Below are positions 50,150 to 62,659 of a stretch of 64,000 nucleotides of DNA, piece after piece; within the stretch, counting starts at the first letter, position 1, and the number at the start of each line of letters is the position of its first letter. The stretch is from Vigna angularis. Taxonomy: Eukaryota; Streptophyta; Magnoliopsida; Fabales; Fabaceae. The notes under the pieces are model-generated. The model saw nothing but the letters and a program-made list of their open reading frames with translations. It was not told where the DNA came from and made no database searches. The position numbers were made by a program, and so were the translations under genes. The stretch covers positions 13,126,501 to 13,190,500 of the forward strand of contig NC_068970.1 of NCBI RefSeq assembly GCF_016808095.1, written 5' to 3'.

Positions 50150-50720
50150 GTTTCAGATGTGAGGGGTTGCGTAGACCAATATCTCCACGTCCTCTCCTGT
50201 TCGCTCTCCGTACGTCCGGCTCTTCTCACTCTTCGATTTCCTACCCCGTACGTCCGGGGGGAGACCTGCAAAAGGTTCTATTGAACAGTAATAAATGTGC
50301 AGTAAATGCAACCTATCTACCACTCACCTTGGATCTGTATTTATAATTTTCGCGGGCTTGGGATTAGTGAAAAGTTAATCACAGCCCAAATTCAGTCCAA
50401 TAGCTTTTAACCACTACTTACCTTAAACTAAGTTAATTAACGATATGACCGGCCGGTCTCGCGAGGCTTGGCCTCATGGCCGGCCGACACATACAGGCAA
50501 CCCAGCTGGTCAGCGGTATGACCGGCCGGCTACACGTGAGTTGCTTTTTCCCACGGGTGGCAAGCGGTAATGTTACGTGATCGTGGTCGTACGTGCGTCC
50601 GGCCTGCCGTGCCCAGCCCTTCCTAATGGTAAGCAGAAGTGTATTCTTGGGTCCAATGTGGTTACATGGACGTCCCTCCTATTTGGCGTCCGGTCTTTAC
50701 TGGTACATTATCAATCTTGT
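50150..50720 (-). mobile_element. GC-richer LTR-like remnant with ACCGGCCGG motifs
   Basis: Far less AT-rich than its surroundings. On - it shows ATTATAAATAC (50337-50347), a TATA-like core. On the far side are ACCGGCCGGT and GGCCGGCC palindromes near 50450-50530. The layout resembles U3-TATA-R of an LTR read on -. No retrotransposon coding sequence adjoins it. The open frame at 50128-50346 is an accident of this repeat. Confidence 0.45.
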
Positions 50721-53700
50721 GAATCAGTTAAAAAAGAATGATCTTTTATCATATACTTAAATTATGTTATATTTGGATTATTTTAGGTTCTTAGATTTTG
50801 AATATATTTATGTTTGAATTGGAATATTGTTTGAAATGAAGAGTTACGGGGTAATGAAAGTTATTTATATATTGGATATAAATCCAGGATAGATAATGTG
50901 AAAGTAAAAATGACATGGTCACATTATTTTGAATTCTGTGTAACTTAGTTAATTCTTTCATCTCTATTTTAATTGAAAAGTTATAAGTGGATCTCACTTT
51001 TATTTTTTGTTTTAAATATGTTTCAATTTAAAAAAAATATTGACTTAATTATTTTTTTTTGAAAAATTTAGCAAACAATTTTAAAGATATATCACGTATT
51101 ATTTAGTAATATTTTTTATTTTTAATTTTCACCAGTTTATGTAAATAGAATTCCCGTTAAACTTTTAGTTACACAATCTTTCAATTTTCTTTTTCTTCAA
51201 AGGGTTTTGTCTTAAGTTGATTTTATATACTTTCAAATATTTTTGTATTAGTTATTTTCCAATCTAACTTAATCTCTATTTTAATTTTAGATCAAACTTT
51301 TAATCTATCATTAGTCTAAGAACCACAAAACTCATATTTTAGACGAATAAATAAGTTCAGTTTGTAAAATAAATTATGTTCTCTCTAGATCTATATTCAG
51401 ACCACAAAGTTCGTGAATAAGACGATTAATATGCTGACAAACTAATTTTGAATTTTATTTATTAAACTGACTTTTTTTTTATATTTTTTCTAAAGTTTAT
51501 GGACTATACTATATTATGTCGGTGACCTTTAAAAACAGAATATATCAAATTTTGTAGCACACAAATTCAAAGTCAAATATTAAAAAAGTAAAAAAAAAAA
51601 TCCTTCTTTAGAAATACTTACTAGACATATAACTCTTTAAACATGTGAATTAAATATGTTAAGTGGCTACTATTTTTTAATGATTATAAATAGTTTTCTT
51701 ATGCTTATAAATATTTGTCAATAATAAGTCTTTTATCAATAAAGATTACTCTTACTTAACACACCTTGTAAACATTCTATGTGCTATTAGTCTTGGATTC
51801 TCAATCTTCATAGGATTTAACTTTCGATCAATCGACTATCTTAAAGTTTACGTATCGATTATTAAACCATATTAAACTCTTTTATTGTATTTTATTTTGT
51901 TGTTTTTTTCATGCTTGAATTCTTAAGTCAATTCTCTTACCTACATTTAACATTCATTAATTGTTATAATTTTTTTTGTTGTAATTTAAATAATAATGTA
52001 TTTTATGTTGTTTTCAATGAAATGTTTAACTTTAATATGTTTATTTAATGTGAATCTTATATTTGTTTAATTTATTTTAATTTTATCGTCAACCGTATGT
52101 ATGATACAATAAAAATGTAAAATGTTAAAATAAAATAATTGTTACATAATTTATATAAAACAAAATATTAAAATTTTATTTATACTAGTTGACTCACTGT
52201 AGGGATTATTCATTGTATAGAACATGTTAATAAAACTAGTACATAATTTTTATTAATCAGCTTAATCAATACTTTACGGATCAAGAAAGAAAATATAACA
52301 AGAGCAACATACATTAATTATCATCTCGCAATTTTAAGACTCTCAATTAAAAATATCATCAAATAGATTTTGCCCTTATGGTCTTATTTTGCTTAATCAT
52401 AAACATCAGGACTAAACAAATAAATTTATAGTAATTTGCTACCATGTACGAGCTAGCCATAGAATGTCCCATCATTGGTGAAAGCTATGTATGCTAACGT
52501 TACCATGTATGATATGATAATTAAACATAATTGAATATTTAAATAGTGTAAATCGACAGTGATATACTGTCACTTGACATTTACTATACTCATGAAAGTC
52601 ACGCAACAAAACTACTAGAGAGCTCTTTCACTCTCAACTCATCATCTTTATCCGTAGTATTGCTTTTTTGCTGCACAAGTGAAGCAAGAGGGAAAATGGA
52701 AAATATTATATAAAATAAAGCATATTTGTATGAAAAATAAGAAGAGAAATAAAAAAAAGTTAAAGACAGATTAGCTTTTTATTTTCTGAAATCAATTTTA
52801 TTTATTTATTATTTTTATTTCTTTTCACTTTATTTTGACTATCAAATGTATAAACCACTGGAGAAGGAGTGTACGGTTTGGATGCTGGCTAAACTCAGTT
52901 TTGCCTCATAACAGAAGGAAGAAAGAAAAAGAGTATACAAGATAAGAACAGAGTAAAAAGTATATGTTTTGAAGAATTTGTTTTCATAAACAGAAAAACA
53001 AAAATCTATTTAATAAATCAATTTATAAAACTTATTTTATATTAATTGTTAGCATTAGACATTAATCTGTGCATTATATGATACTCTAGTAAAGAAATTT
53101 TTATATGTTAATTCGTTAAAGAACTTCAAAATTGTTTAAATTAGATTTTTTATTTATGTATAAGTTGGTTTAAAATTATAAAAAAAAATATTGTTTTTCG
53201 TCTATAAATAGTTATGAAAAGACATGTCTAAATATAGCCCAAATACACCTATACTACACTGAAATTGACACATGTGATATGGTTGTGGTTAGGCTTTGTA
53301 AGTTGATTGTGAGAAGAACTCTGTAACCATTTATATGTTTTATTTTTATCGCAATTTGTTGAAAATGCCAGAGGTGGAATATTGAAAAGGAGACATTAAT
53401 CAATAACCACTAGCTGATTTTAAAAGATGACCTTTCCTTTCTGTAATTATTTGATTTGATTTGGTCGAGTTATGTACGGTCCTTTTCGGCGTTAAAACTT
53501 ATATATATAGTACCAAATAAATTAGATAATTTTCATTCTAGCAAGTGAAACATCTCTTTATACAGTGCACACCGTGTAAGACTCATAAAATAACATAAAT
53601 TTTCATAAATTATTTTTATATCATTTCTTCAATCTTAAAAAATTTTCAAATATATATATAATGACACGTTTCTTTTTTATATTTATTCTTTAAATATTTT

Positions 53701-54126
53701 TAAATTAAAATAAAAAATAACTTTTTTTTCTTACGTTATGTAAGATTCATGAAAAAAAAAAAAGATATATATATATATATATATATAGTAGTAAATTTTA
53801 GTATTTTATTATTAATAATAATTTTAATGGATAGAAAATTGTAAATTTTGGATATAAAATTATAGTAATTTTAGAAGGAGAGGTTCAAATTTTTGGTAAC
53901 TTATTTATTAAATTTTTTTAAATTGAATAGTAAAAAGTAAATAGTAAATAGTAAAAAGTAAATAGTAAAAATAAATTTTCAGCATTAAGATTTCTTAGCA
54001 TGGAAGAAAGTAGTAGGTAGAAATTAGGATCAGATTTGGTGAGAAAATGATTGAACTATTATTTTTAAATAATATTAAAATAATAAATAATATTAAAATA
54101 TTAATGAATAGTAAATTTTTTTTTAC
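50721..54126. other. AT-rich gene-free stretch
   Basis: No supported gene. Small arrays are (TA)n at about 53764-53788 and AGTAAATAGTAAA repeats at about 53929-53972. The last few hundred bases probably belong to LTR-like copy B, whose 5' end I could not fix. Confidence 0.55.
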
Positions 54127-55240
54127 CTATAAATAGCCATAGGAGGGAAGGTTATTTTGCACCAAGAGAAGAGAAATCAAGTGAGAGCTTGAGAAATAGA
54201 GAAGAAAGAGTTAGGAAAAATTTTTAGTTGCAAGAAGAGTAGAGGTTCTGAAGGGTTTCGGGGGAAACAAATTCGGAGCAGGAGATTAAGTCTGGAATAG
54301 AGGTAGGGGAGCTAACTTTTCTGTGCTTTTATATTATGATTTAGTATTTCTATGCTTTTATATTATAACTTAGTATTGTTTTATTACTATTCATATATTG
54401 AAATTCTGTATGAATACTGTTAATGCTTACTGTATGTTTATCTATATTGAAATTCGGTGTTAATATTATATGTTGTTGTTTTGAATCTGTAAATAAGAAA
54501 TTTGTTAAAAACTAGTTGAGGAACACTTTGGCTAAGGAAAGACTTGGTACTTAAGTTGTCCATTGTGACGCACCTCTCTTTCCTGGAAGTCTACTCGACA
54601 AGTTTTTAACTTAAATCCTATTTAACAGATTTTGTATTGTTAAAATATTGTGCAATATATCTTGTTGGAATGGAAATGTTTGATGAATTCATGTTTTTGT
54701 GGTAGATATGGAATTATGAATTATAATTGTGATAATTGCATTTTATTATATTGCAATTGAATTTATGCATCTAAACATGATATAAGTGACATAGGGAGAT
54801 TTTGTAGGGGTATAATGTGAGTTGAGGAATATGAGTATGGTATGAGTCTCGTGGAGAGATTCAGTAATATTATGGTATTTGTGTATATGTTGATGTTGAG
54901 GGTCCCGTAGTTGGAGGCTATCCTGATACTCTAATAATAATCCAGTCTCAAGTAGAGAGGGATGAATTATGTGGTGAGAGGAGCAGGAGGTCCTGGTCTA
55001 TGTGCCGGTTTTGGACATAGTGAGGGGACTAACCTTGTGAATGGTATGAAGTATTTTGGAAGTGTATTTGTAAGAAGAAGTAGAAGTCATTCCAAGTGCA
55101 TAACCTCCCGTGACCGCTCATCAACGTATCATCCGGATGAGTGTCTATTGGGTATTGTGGTGTCTATTGGGTATTGTGAGACGAGTGTCTAATAGGAATT
55201 GTGGTATGAGGGTGTCGAACATAATTATTATATGATGTTT

Positions 55241-55245
55241 ATATC
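55241..55245 (+). repeat. Copia target-site duplication, left
   Basis: ATATC, repeated at 60727-60731 directly after the 3' LTR. Confidence 0.92.
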
Positions 55246-55733
55246 TGTTATTATTTATTAATATAATATTGCAAAATATAATATAACGTTGCGCAAGTTT
55301 CGTAATGCAGTTGCCAACGTTATTTTTTTTGTTATGCAACGTTTAATTTGTTGCTTCATGGTCAAAGCCACTTCCGAGAGGCACGTGATTTTTCCCATTG
55401 AGGTTGGGCTTTAGGCCAATCTTTGTTGATTTCCCACTCTATAAATAGAGTGGCCTTCTTCATTCCAAATACAGATTTACACTCTCTTCTCTTTCTCTCA
55501 TTCTCTAATCTTTTTGTCTTCTTTTTCTTCTAAAATTATTCTGGGTTATTCTTATACTCTGTTTAGAGTTCCTTGCTAGTTCTGAGATCCTCAGAAATAT
55601 CTGAGAAGTTCCTGTTGTATCCTGGGGGGCTTGCGCAATACACCGCGGATAAGTCCTTAAGGACAGTGATCTACACGCCTCAGGAAGCATATTGTTCGTG
55701 ATCTTTATTCTACTTTTGTCAGCTTTTACAACA
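55246..55733 (+). repeat. Copia 5' LTR
   Basis: 488 bp, TG...CA ends. It contains GGCCAAT (near 55412), a TATA box CTATAAATAGAG (TATAAATA at 55440-55447) and a CT-rich leader. It also contains CACGTG at 55382-55387, a G-box that the 3' LTR lacks (CACGGG). A 12-nt perfect palindrome GTCCTTAAGGAC lies at 55653-55664. Confidence 0.95.
55440..55447 (+). promoter_or_regulatory. TATA box of the copia 5' LTR
   Basis: TATAAATA preceded by a CCAAT-like element about 25 bp upstream. Transcription would be expected to start near 55470. Confidence 0.75.
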
Positions 55734-55748
55734 ATCTTAAGGACTTAT
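55734..55748 (+). other. Atypical primer-binding region of the copia element
   Basis: Directly after the LTR stands AT and then CTTAAGGACTTAT (55736-55748), instead of the TGG-starting complement of a tRNA 3' end usual in plant copia elements. The gag ATG begins at 55747, inside this stretch. The 13-mer is the exact reverse complement of 55649-55661 in the LTR. Confidence 0.6.
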
Positions 55749-58700
55749 GGCTGACAACAACAACAACTCAATCCCGGAGAATCAGAATAATGTTTCCGGA
55801 ACTCAGACGGTCTTCGCGAAACCTTTCCCGGATGTATCAAAAATTGAAGTCTTCTCTGGTCAGAATTTCCGGCGCTGGCAAGAACGCGTGTCGACTCTCT
55901 TAGACATGTACGGAGTCGCTTTTGCTCTTTCATCTTCAAAACCCGACTCCAGTCACCCTCCAAATTCAAAACAAGTTGAAGATTGGGTTCATGCAAACAA
56001 GGTATGTCGTCATACTTTACTTAGTGCACTCTCTAACGATTTGTTCGATGTATACTGTTCCTATAAGGAAGCGAAAGAAATTTGGGATTCGTTGATTCTC
56101 AAATACACTGCTGAAGATATAGTCAGACAAAGATTCATCATTGGGAATTACTATCGCTGGGAAATGGTTGAAGATAAGGACATAAAGTCGCAAATTAATG
56201 AGTACCACAAGCTACTCGAAGATATCAAAGGAGAGAACGTTCTTCTTCCAGATGAGTTTCTTTCAGAGCTTCTGATCGAGAAATTGCCGCCTTCCTGGAC
56301 TGATTACAAGCAACAACTAAAACATAGGCACAAGCAAATGTCACTTTCAGAGCTGATCACTCACATAATTATTGAAGATACCAACAGGAAAGAATCTGTT
56401 GCTGTGAGGGCCAAAGCATTGTCTGCAAAAGCAAACATGGTAGAAGACAAACCTGCTCCAAAAAGGTACGAACACAAACCTGATCACAATAAGAAAAATA
56501 ATTTTCGAAAATTTCGCCCCAACACATCTAACCCCACCTTTAAGAAGAAAGGAAATTGCTTCGTATGTGGGAAGCCAGGCCATCATGCACCGCAGTGCAG
56601 ACGCAGAGTAAGAAACGACAATCCTCCTAAGGCTAATATAGTCGAAGGAGATGACATTATTGCTGCGGTTGTTTCTCAAGTAAATCTGATGACCAATGTG
56701 AGCAAGTGGGTAGTAGACTCTGGTGCTACTAGGCATATCTGTGCAAACAGAAGTGCTTTTACCTCTTACACTAGTGTAGGGGATGGAGAAGAACTCGTTT
56801 ACCTCGGTGATTCCAGGACCACTCCTGTTCTGGGAAAAGGGAAAGTTCTTCTCAAACTCACATCTGGAAAGACTCTGGCCTTGAGTGATGTGCTACATGT
56901 GCCATCAATCAGAGTTAATTTAATCTCTGTAGCACTACTGGGAAAAGTGGGGGTTAAAGTGTCATTCGAGTCTGACAAGATTGTAATGACAAAAAATAAT
57001 GTTTTTGTGGGGAAGGGATATTGTGATCAGGGTCTCTTTGTACTTAACATTTCTGAAAATATTAATGAATCATCTTCTTCTGCTTATATTATTGATTCAT
57101 ATGATATATGGCATGCTAGATTAGGACATCTAAATTCTTCCTATGTTATGAAATTAAAACAACTAGGATTAATTAATATGCATGATAAACAGAGTAGTAA
57201 GTGTGATATATGTGTAGAATCTAAAATAACAAAGAAAACATGTTTCTCTGTAGAACGCCAAACTGAATTGTTAGGGTTAATTCATACTGATTTAGCTGAT
57301 TTGAAACAAACAATGTCTAGAGGAGGTAAAAATTATTTTGTGACCTTTATAGATGATTATTCTAGATACACCAAAGTATACTTAATCAAACATAAAGATG
57401 AAGCCTTTGATGTGTTTCTTACCTATAAAGCAGAAGTAGAAAATCAATTGAATAAGAAAATTAAGAGGATTAGATCAGATAGAGGTGGTGAATATGTGTT
57501 ATTTAATGACTATTGTGTTAAAGAAGGAATCATCCATGAAGTAACCCCACCGTATTCACCTGAGTCTAATGGAGTAGCTGAGAGAAAAAATAGAACACTT
57601 AAGGAGATGATGAATGCTATGCTTATTAGTTCTAGTGCACCTGATAACCTTTGGGGAGAAGCCTTGCTTACTGCGTGTTTTTTACAAAATAGAATACCTC
57701 ATAAGAAAACTGGTAAAACTCCGTATGAGATGTGGAGAGGTTATCAACCTAACCTTAAATATTTAAGAGTGTGGGGGTGCCTAGCTAAGGTGATGTTACC
57801 CGATCCTAAGAAAAGGAAAATAGGCTCTAAAACCTCTGATTGTATGTTCTTAGGTTATGCTGAACATAGTGCTGCCTATAGGTTTCTAGTTCTTAAAAGT
57901 GATACACTTGAAAGAAATTCTATAATGGAGACGAAAAACGCTGAGTTTTTTGAACATGTTTTTCCTTTAAAGGTTAGTGAGACGTCTCAACCTATAGAAG
58001 ATAATAATAATAGTGATGCCTTGTGTGAGGAATTAAGAAGAAGTAAAAGACAGAGGAAGGAAACTTCATTTGGTAATGATTTCTATACCTATCTAGTTGA
58101 TAATGATCCAAGTAACTTTGTAGAAGCCATTAGTGCTCCTGATGCAAAACAGTGGGATAAAGCCATTAAGACTGAAATTGAATCAATTCAGAAAAATAAT
58201 ACTTGGACCTTAGTAGATTTGCCTAAAGGAGCAAAACCCATTGGTTGTAAGTGGATCTTTAAGAAAAAGTATCATCCTGATGGATCTATAGAGAAGTATA
58301 AAGCAAGATTAGTAGCAAAAGGTTTTACTCAAAAACCCAACATAGATTACTTTGATACTTTTGCCCCTGTGACTAGGATTTCCTCTATTCGAGTGTTGTT
58401 AGCTTTAGCAGCAATCCATAAGCTAGTGATACACCAAATGGATGTTAAAACTGCTTTTCTAAATGGTGATTTAGAAGAGGAAATTTATATGACTCAACCT
58501 GAAGGGTGTGTTGTACCTGGTCAAGAGAATAAGGTATGTAAACTTTTAAAATCTTTGTATGGATTGAAACAAGCACCAAAACAGTGGCATGAAAAACTAG
58601 ATAATGTATTGTTATGTGATGGTTTTTCACCTAATGATGCTGATAAATGTGTGTACTCTAAATTTGAAAATGGTGATTGTGTTATTATATGTTTGTATGT

Positions 58701-59676
58701 GGATGACATGTTAATTTTTGGTACATGCAATGAGATTGTTACTAGAACTAAATTATTTCTAGGATCGAACTTTGAAATGAAAGACATGGGTGAAGCCAAC
58801 GTAATTTTAGGTGTTAGAATCATAAGGAAGGGAGATAGTATATTACTATCCCAAGAACAATACATTGAGAAGCTTCTTAAGAAGTTTGGGTATTATGATT
58901 TCAAACCCGTGAGTACCCCTTATGATGCTAACTCCAAATTAATGAAAAATAGAGGAGAATCATTATCTCAGCCTCAGTATGCCCAGATAATTGGGAGCTT
59001 ACTGCACTTGATGAGCTTTTCTAGACCCGATATTGCTTATGCAGTAGGTAGACTAAGTAGGTACACTCAATGTCCAAATCAAGAACATTGGGATGCACTT
59101 TCCAGGCTTATGAGATACTTAAGAGGTTCAATGGATTATGCCATTGAATATAGTGGATTTCCCGCTGTACTAGAAGGGTATAGTGATGCTAACTGGATCT
59201 CTGATTCAGATGAGACAAAATCCACTAGTGGTTATGTATTCACACTTGGGGGTGGTGCGATTACATGGAGATCTTCCAGACAAACTATTATTGCAAGATC
59301 AACAATGGAATCTGAGTTTGTAGCTCTTGAGATGACTGGAAGTGAGGCTGAGTCGTTGAAAAACTTCTTAGCAAACATTCCACTAGGAATGAAACCAACC
59401 CCATCGGTGTCAATACACTGTGATTGCCAATCGGCAATAGCTATAGCTAAAAACAAGAATTACAATGGAAAGAATAGACATATTCAATTGAGACATAATT
59501 TGGTGAAGCAGCTGCTAAAGAGTGGAACTATTTCCATTGACTATGTGAAGTCAGAAAGGAATCTAGCCGATCCTCTGACAAAACCCTTGGGAAGAAATAT
59601 GATCTTAGAAACATCGAGGGGAATGGGACTTAAGCCACTAGCAAACAAACAAGTGATGGTAACCCAACCTTTGTGA
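55747..59676 (+). CDS. Copia gag-pol polyprotein
   Basis: 1309 aa in a single open frame starting 13 bp after the LTR. The order is gag ([14 protein letters not shown] near the N-terminus), CCHC knuckle at 271-284 ([14 protein letters not shown]), aspartic protease (Asp324 in DSGATRH), and integrase. The integrase has an HHCC zinc region (HARLGHLN...CDICVESK), Asp515, Asp578 and the Glu of NGVAE. Then come reverse transcriptase (YVDD at 984-987, with [14 protein letters not shown] and SLYGLKQAP) and RNase H (near [12 protein letters not shown]), ending in DPLTKPLG. The integrase-before-RT order defines Ty1/copia. All named catalytic residues are present and there are no stops or frameshifts. 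There is no separate gag terminator, so the gag to pol ratio must be set some other way. Confidence 0.96.
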   Translation: MADNNNNSIPENQNNVSGTQTVFAKPFPDVSKIEVFSGQNFRRWQERVSTLLDMYGVAFALSSSKPDSSHPPNSKQVEDWVHANKVCRHTLLSALSNDLFDVYCSYKEAKEIWDSLILKYTAEDIVRQRFIIGNYYRWEMVEDKDIKSQINEYHKLLEDIKGENVLLPDEFLSELLIEKLPPSWTDYKQQLKHRHKQMSLSELITHIIIEDTNRKESVAVRAKALSAKANMVEDKPAPKRYEHKPDHNKKNNFRKFRPNTSNPTFKKKGNCFVCGKPGHHAPQCRRRVRNDNPPKANIVEGDDIIAAVVSQVNLMTNVSKWVVDSGATRHICANRSAFTSYTSVGDGEELVYLGDSRTTPVLGKGKVLLKLTSGKTLALSDVLHVPSIRVNLISVALLGKVGVKVSFESDKIVMTKNNVFVGKGYCDQGLFVLNISENINESSSSAYIIDSYDIWHARLGHLNSSYVMKLKQLGLINMHDKQSSKCDICVESKITKKTCFSVERQTELLGLIHTDLADLKQTMSRGGKNYFVTFIDDYSRYTKVYLIKHKDEAFDVFLTYKAEVENQLNKKIKRIRSDRGGEYVLFNDYCVKEGIIHEVTPPYSPESNGVAERKNRTLKEMMNAMLISSSAPDNLWGEALLTACFLQNRIPHKKTGKTPYEMWRGYQPNLKYLRVWGCLAKVMLPDPKKRKIGSKTSDCMFLGYAEHSAAYRFLVLKSDTLERNSIMETKNAEFFEHVFPLKVSETSQPIEDNNNSDALCEELRRSKRQRKETSFGNDFYTYLVDNDPSNFVEAISAPDAKQWDKAIKTEIESIQKNNTWTLVDLPKGAKPIGCKWIFKKKYHPDGSIEKYKARLVAKGFTQKPNIDYFDTFAPVTRISSIRVLLALAAIHKLVIHQMDVKTAFLNGDLEEEIYMTQPEGCVVPGQENKVCKLLKSLYGLKQAPKQWHEKLDNVLLCDGFSPNDADKCVYSKFENGDCVIICLYVDDMLIFGTCNEIVTRTKLFLGSNFEMKDMGEANVILGVRIIRKGDSILLSQEQYIEKLLKKFGYYDFKPVSTPYDANSKLMKNRGESLSQPQYAQIIGSLLHLMSFSRPDIAYAVGRLSRYTQCPNQEHWDALSRLMRYLRGSMDYAIEYSGFPAVLEGYSDANWISDSDETKSTSGYVFTLGGGAITWRSSRQTIIARSTMESEFVALEMTGSEAESLKNFLANIPLGMKPTPSVSIHCDCQSAIAIAKNKNYNGKNRHIQLRHNLVKQLLKSGTISIDYVKSERNLADPLTKPLGRNMILETSRGMGLKPLANKQVMVTQPL

Positions 59677-60238
59677 CTGGAGATCCCATGAATAAGGTTC
59701 ATATGGGTAAAAACAAGTCATTTGTTAGTTCTAATAGCACTAATTTGATTTTAAATCAAATATGTCCATTCCTATGGTGTGTGTGAAAGTGCTAGAGACT
59801 GCATAATTGAGAGGTTAAACTTTGTAATTAAACAAAGTTTTTAATGATCTTCATATCCCTTACGGGTGGTGTATGACTTGCAGCATACATTTGATGAAAT
59901 CACCTATATGAGTGTCAAGTGGGGCCGCTTGCATGAGATCTTGGCATGATCTCTAGAGCACTCATGAATACCGGGCACGCGCATGGCCTATTAAGCGCAT
60001 CACAGCGATAACAGCAAGGATTGTGGGGGTGTAATGTGATTGATAAACCTCTAACACACTCAAGTATCTTTGGTTCATATAGCTTGCTATACCAACTATA
60101 CTGTGTGTTAAGTTTTCGTTCTAGGACTGGTTCATATAGCTTGCTATACCAGCTCTGATGCATTACATCTTATAGAACCCAGGATATTTCTTCTTTCTTT
60201 CAATCATTGTTTCTTATCTTTTGCAATATGTGGGGGAT
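59677..60238 (+). other. Copia 3' untranslated interior with a repeated stem
   Basis: Between the stop codon and the 3' LTR. TGGTTCATATAGCTTGCTAT occurs twice (about 60072 and 60128), each copy holding the inverted repeat TATAGC-TT-GCTATA. The last bases before the LTR (TGTGGGGGAT, 60229-60238) are the polypurine tract. Confidence 0.8.
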
Positions 60239-60726
60239 TGTTATTATTTATTAATATAATATTGCAAAATATAATATAACGTTGCGCAAGTTTCGTAATG
60301 CAGTTGCCAACGTTATTTTTTTTGTTATGCAACGTTTAATTTGTTGCTTCATGGTCAAAGCCACTTCCGAGAGGCACGGGATTTTTCCCATTGAGGTTGG
60401 GCTTTAGGCCAATCTTTGTTGATTTCCCACTCTATAAATAGAGTGGCCTTCTTCATTCCAAATACAGATTTACACTCTCTTCTCTTTCTCTCATTCTCTA
60501 ATCTTTTTGTCTTCTTTTTCTTCTAAAATTATTCTGGGTTATTCTTATACTCTGTTTAGAGTTCCTTGCTAGTTCTGAGATCCTCAGAAATATCTGAGAA
60601 GTTCCTGTTGTATCCTGGGGGGCTTGCGCAATACACCGCGGATAAGTCCTTAAGGACAGTGATCTACACGCCTCAGGAAGCATATTGTTCGTGATCTTTA
60701 TTCTACTTTTGTCAGCTTTTACAACA
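60239..60726 (+). repeat. Copia 3' LTR
   Basis: Identical to the 5' LTR except that CACGTG there reads CACGGG here (about 60379). Confidence 0.95.
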
Positions 60727-60731
60727 ATATC
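60727..60731 (+). repeat. Copia target-site duplication, right
   Basis: ATATC, matching 55241-55245. Confidence 0.92.
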
Positions 60732-61074
60732 AAGGTAATTATACATGTTTTAAATGATTTGTTGGATGTTAACTCACCCTACTTGTTTGTGTTTGTTTTG
60801 TGTTTGGGTATGTGCGATGATCGTATAATTCGTTATACGGGAGCAGATGAAGGATTGTCGTCTGATCCAATGCCAATGAAGAGAGAGACAGAAGAATAAG
60901 TTAGAAGAATTCGAATTATATTTATGAGTTTATAGTTGAAATCTGAGTTTAAAACATGTGTAGACATATATTAATTATGAATTTATAAGTGTGAGATTAC
61001 GGGATATTACCGTAAATGTAATGTTACAATATATAAATTATGAATTATCCGACGTGAGATATTGGGATGTTACA

Positions 61075-62389
61075 CGTTACACTGTAACAAAATTTATAAA
61101 TAATAATCAATTTTAATGATTAAAAATAATTAATCATTATAATAACAAATTTACATATTAATTTATAAACTAAAAATTATTTATAATTAAAATAATTTCT
61201 ACTATAAATAAAAAGATATAATTAATTTGGTAATTAAAATAATTTTTATTATAAATTTATCTTTAAATTAATCACTAATATTTGTATTATCAATGTCTAA
61301 ATTAGTTTTTAAAACTAAAAAGACGAAAATTCTCACAAATCAACTTGTCTTTCTAAAAAGGAAACCATACTTATGTTACTAAAACACTTAAAACAAATTA
61401 TGAAGGAAAATGAAACATTTTTTATCTAGATGAATAGATAAGTTGTAAATAACCCAAGGATTAATAGATGGATTATTCTTTTTGGATGCATAATTTTTTT
61501 TTTCTTGAAAAAAAAAAACTCAAATTTTGCTAATCAAACAGGGACCAAAATGTAAGAAGGAGTAACTTTAATGAAAAAAAGGAAATAGCCCATTGAGAAT
61601 CAGAGTCAATTGTGACACTTTTGAAACTCCTAATCAAGCAAACCTTTATCATATACAAATTTTCCAACATTCTATTTAAAGAAATTAAGCGCTCTGCTAA
61701 CTAACAAACATAACCAATAATATAAGATTTACCACCATCATCAATCAGGCCACCACAAGTAGCACTATCATCAATAAAAATGAATTGAGTCTTTCTAAAA
61801 TTAGTGTAGAAATTCAATAGTAAAATTTTCTCTTTCTAAAAATTTATTAATGGTAAAAAATTCTTATCAAATCATTTTACTTTTTCAATAAATAATCGTT
61901 TAAATATAATTTACCATTAATATTTATATTGTATTCATATAATTAATTATTAATTTTATATAATTAATTATTTTAGTGAAAAATATTTGATATTTTTCAT
62001 ATTTGATATTTTTTTTATTTGTTGTAAACCAAAATTTCTATTTCTATTTTCTCTATTTTCACTCATCTAATTTCCTAACTTCTAGCTAAAGATGTAATAT
62101 TAATGAAAACAAGCGGGCGTGTGTGTTATTTTTTTTATAATAAAAAGAATTATAATTATTTTCATTATAAAAATAAATATAAATAAATTTTATAATATTA
62201 TAGATAATTTTTTATTTATTTTGTACGTAATTTTTCTATTATAAAAACTTATTTTAGTTTTAGAAAATGATTAAATTTTAAAAAGATATTGTTAAATTAG
62301 AAAAAAAACAATTAAATTTGAAAAGAAATGTGTATAAAAAATATTGAATCCTTTTTATATATTAGTGTAGAAGCAAAGACAATTGATTA
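61075..62389. other. AT-rich gene-free stretch
   Basis: Low-complexity AT DNA; no gene or RNA gene seen. Confidence 0.65.
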
Positions 62390-62427
62390 CACTACAAAAT
62401 TGCAGCTAGAAAACATCATTTGTAGTG
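62390..62427. repeat. 38-bp segment with CACTA-like ends
   Basis: Begins CACTACAAAA and ends TTTGTAGTG, an inverted pair like the ends of CACTA transposons. Flanking triplets (TTA and TTT) do not match, so it may be chance or a remnant. Confidence 0.25.
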
Positions 62428-62659
62428 TTTATTTTTTTGGCTAAAACTCATTTGCCTTTCACTGATAATATAAATTTTAGTATACACTGTTTTGATACTG
62501 TTCGTGCCTATGTATGGAGACAGTTTAGACATCCTACTTTTTAATTTTTTTCTTAACTTTGATTGATGATAAAAGTGTTTTACAGTGGATGTATTTCCTC
62601 AAACATAAATATGACGGTTTAATTTTTATTCTAAATGTTTCGGGTATAAGTTGAAGTCC

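Larger units (their letters stand above)
55246..60726 (+). mobile_element. Complete, very young Ty1/copia retrotransposon
   Basis: Two 488-bp LTRs (55246-55733 and 60239-60726), both TGTTATTATT...TTTTACAACA, differ at one base that I can see. Target duplication ATATC lies at 55241-55245 and 60727-60731. A purine-rich primer tract (TGTGGGGGAT) touches the 3' LTR. One uninterrupted gag-pol frame fills the interior. Near-identical LTRs, an exact duplication and an open frame mean the insertion is recent on an evolutionary scale and possibly mobile. The primer binding site is unusual (see findings). Confidence 0.96.
54127..61074 (+). mobile_element. LTR-like repeat copy B, interrupted by a copia element
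   Basis: The copy is 54127-55245 continued at 60732-61074, homologous to copy A from 54271 on and ending in GGGATGTTACA. A TATA box (CTATAAATAG, 54127-54136) precedes an apparent transcript leader with AAGAGAAGAGAAATCAAGTG. It is probably a solo LTR of an older family. The copia element inserted inside it and the two halves join across its 5-bp target duplication. Confidence 0.72.

Noticed and set aside
59915..60163. 82-aa frame on - in the copia 3' region
   Set aside because: Overlaps the duplicated stem sequence and shows no domain or promoter.
34705..61074. Copies A and B as the two LTRs of one giant retrotransposon
   Set aside because: The intervening DNA holds an intact receptor kinase and unrelated repeats, and the copies differ by large indels.
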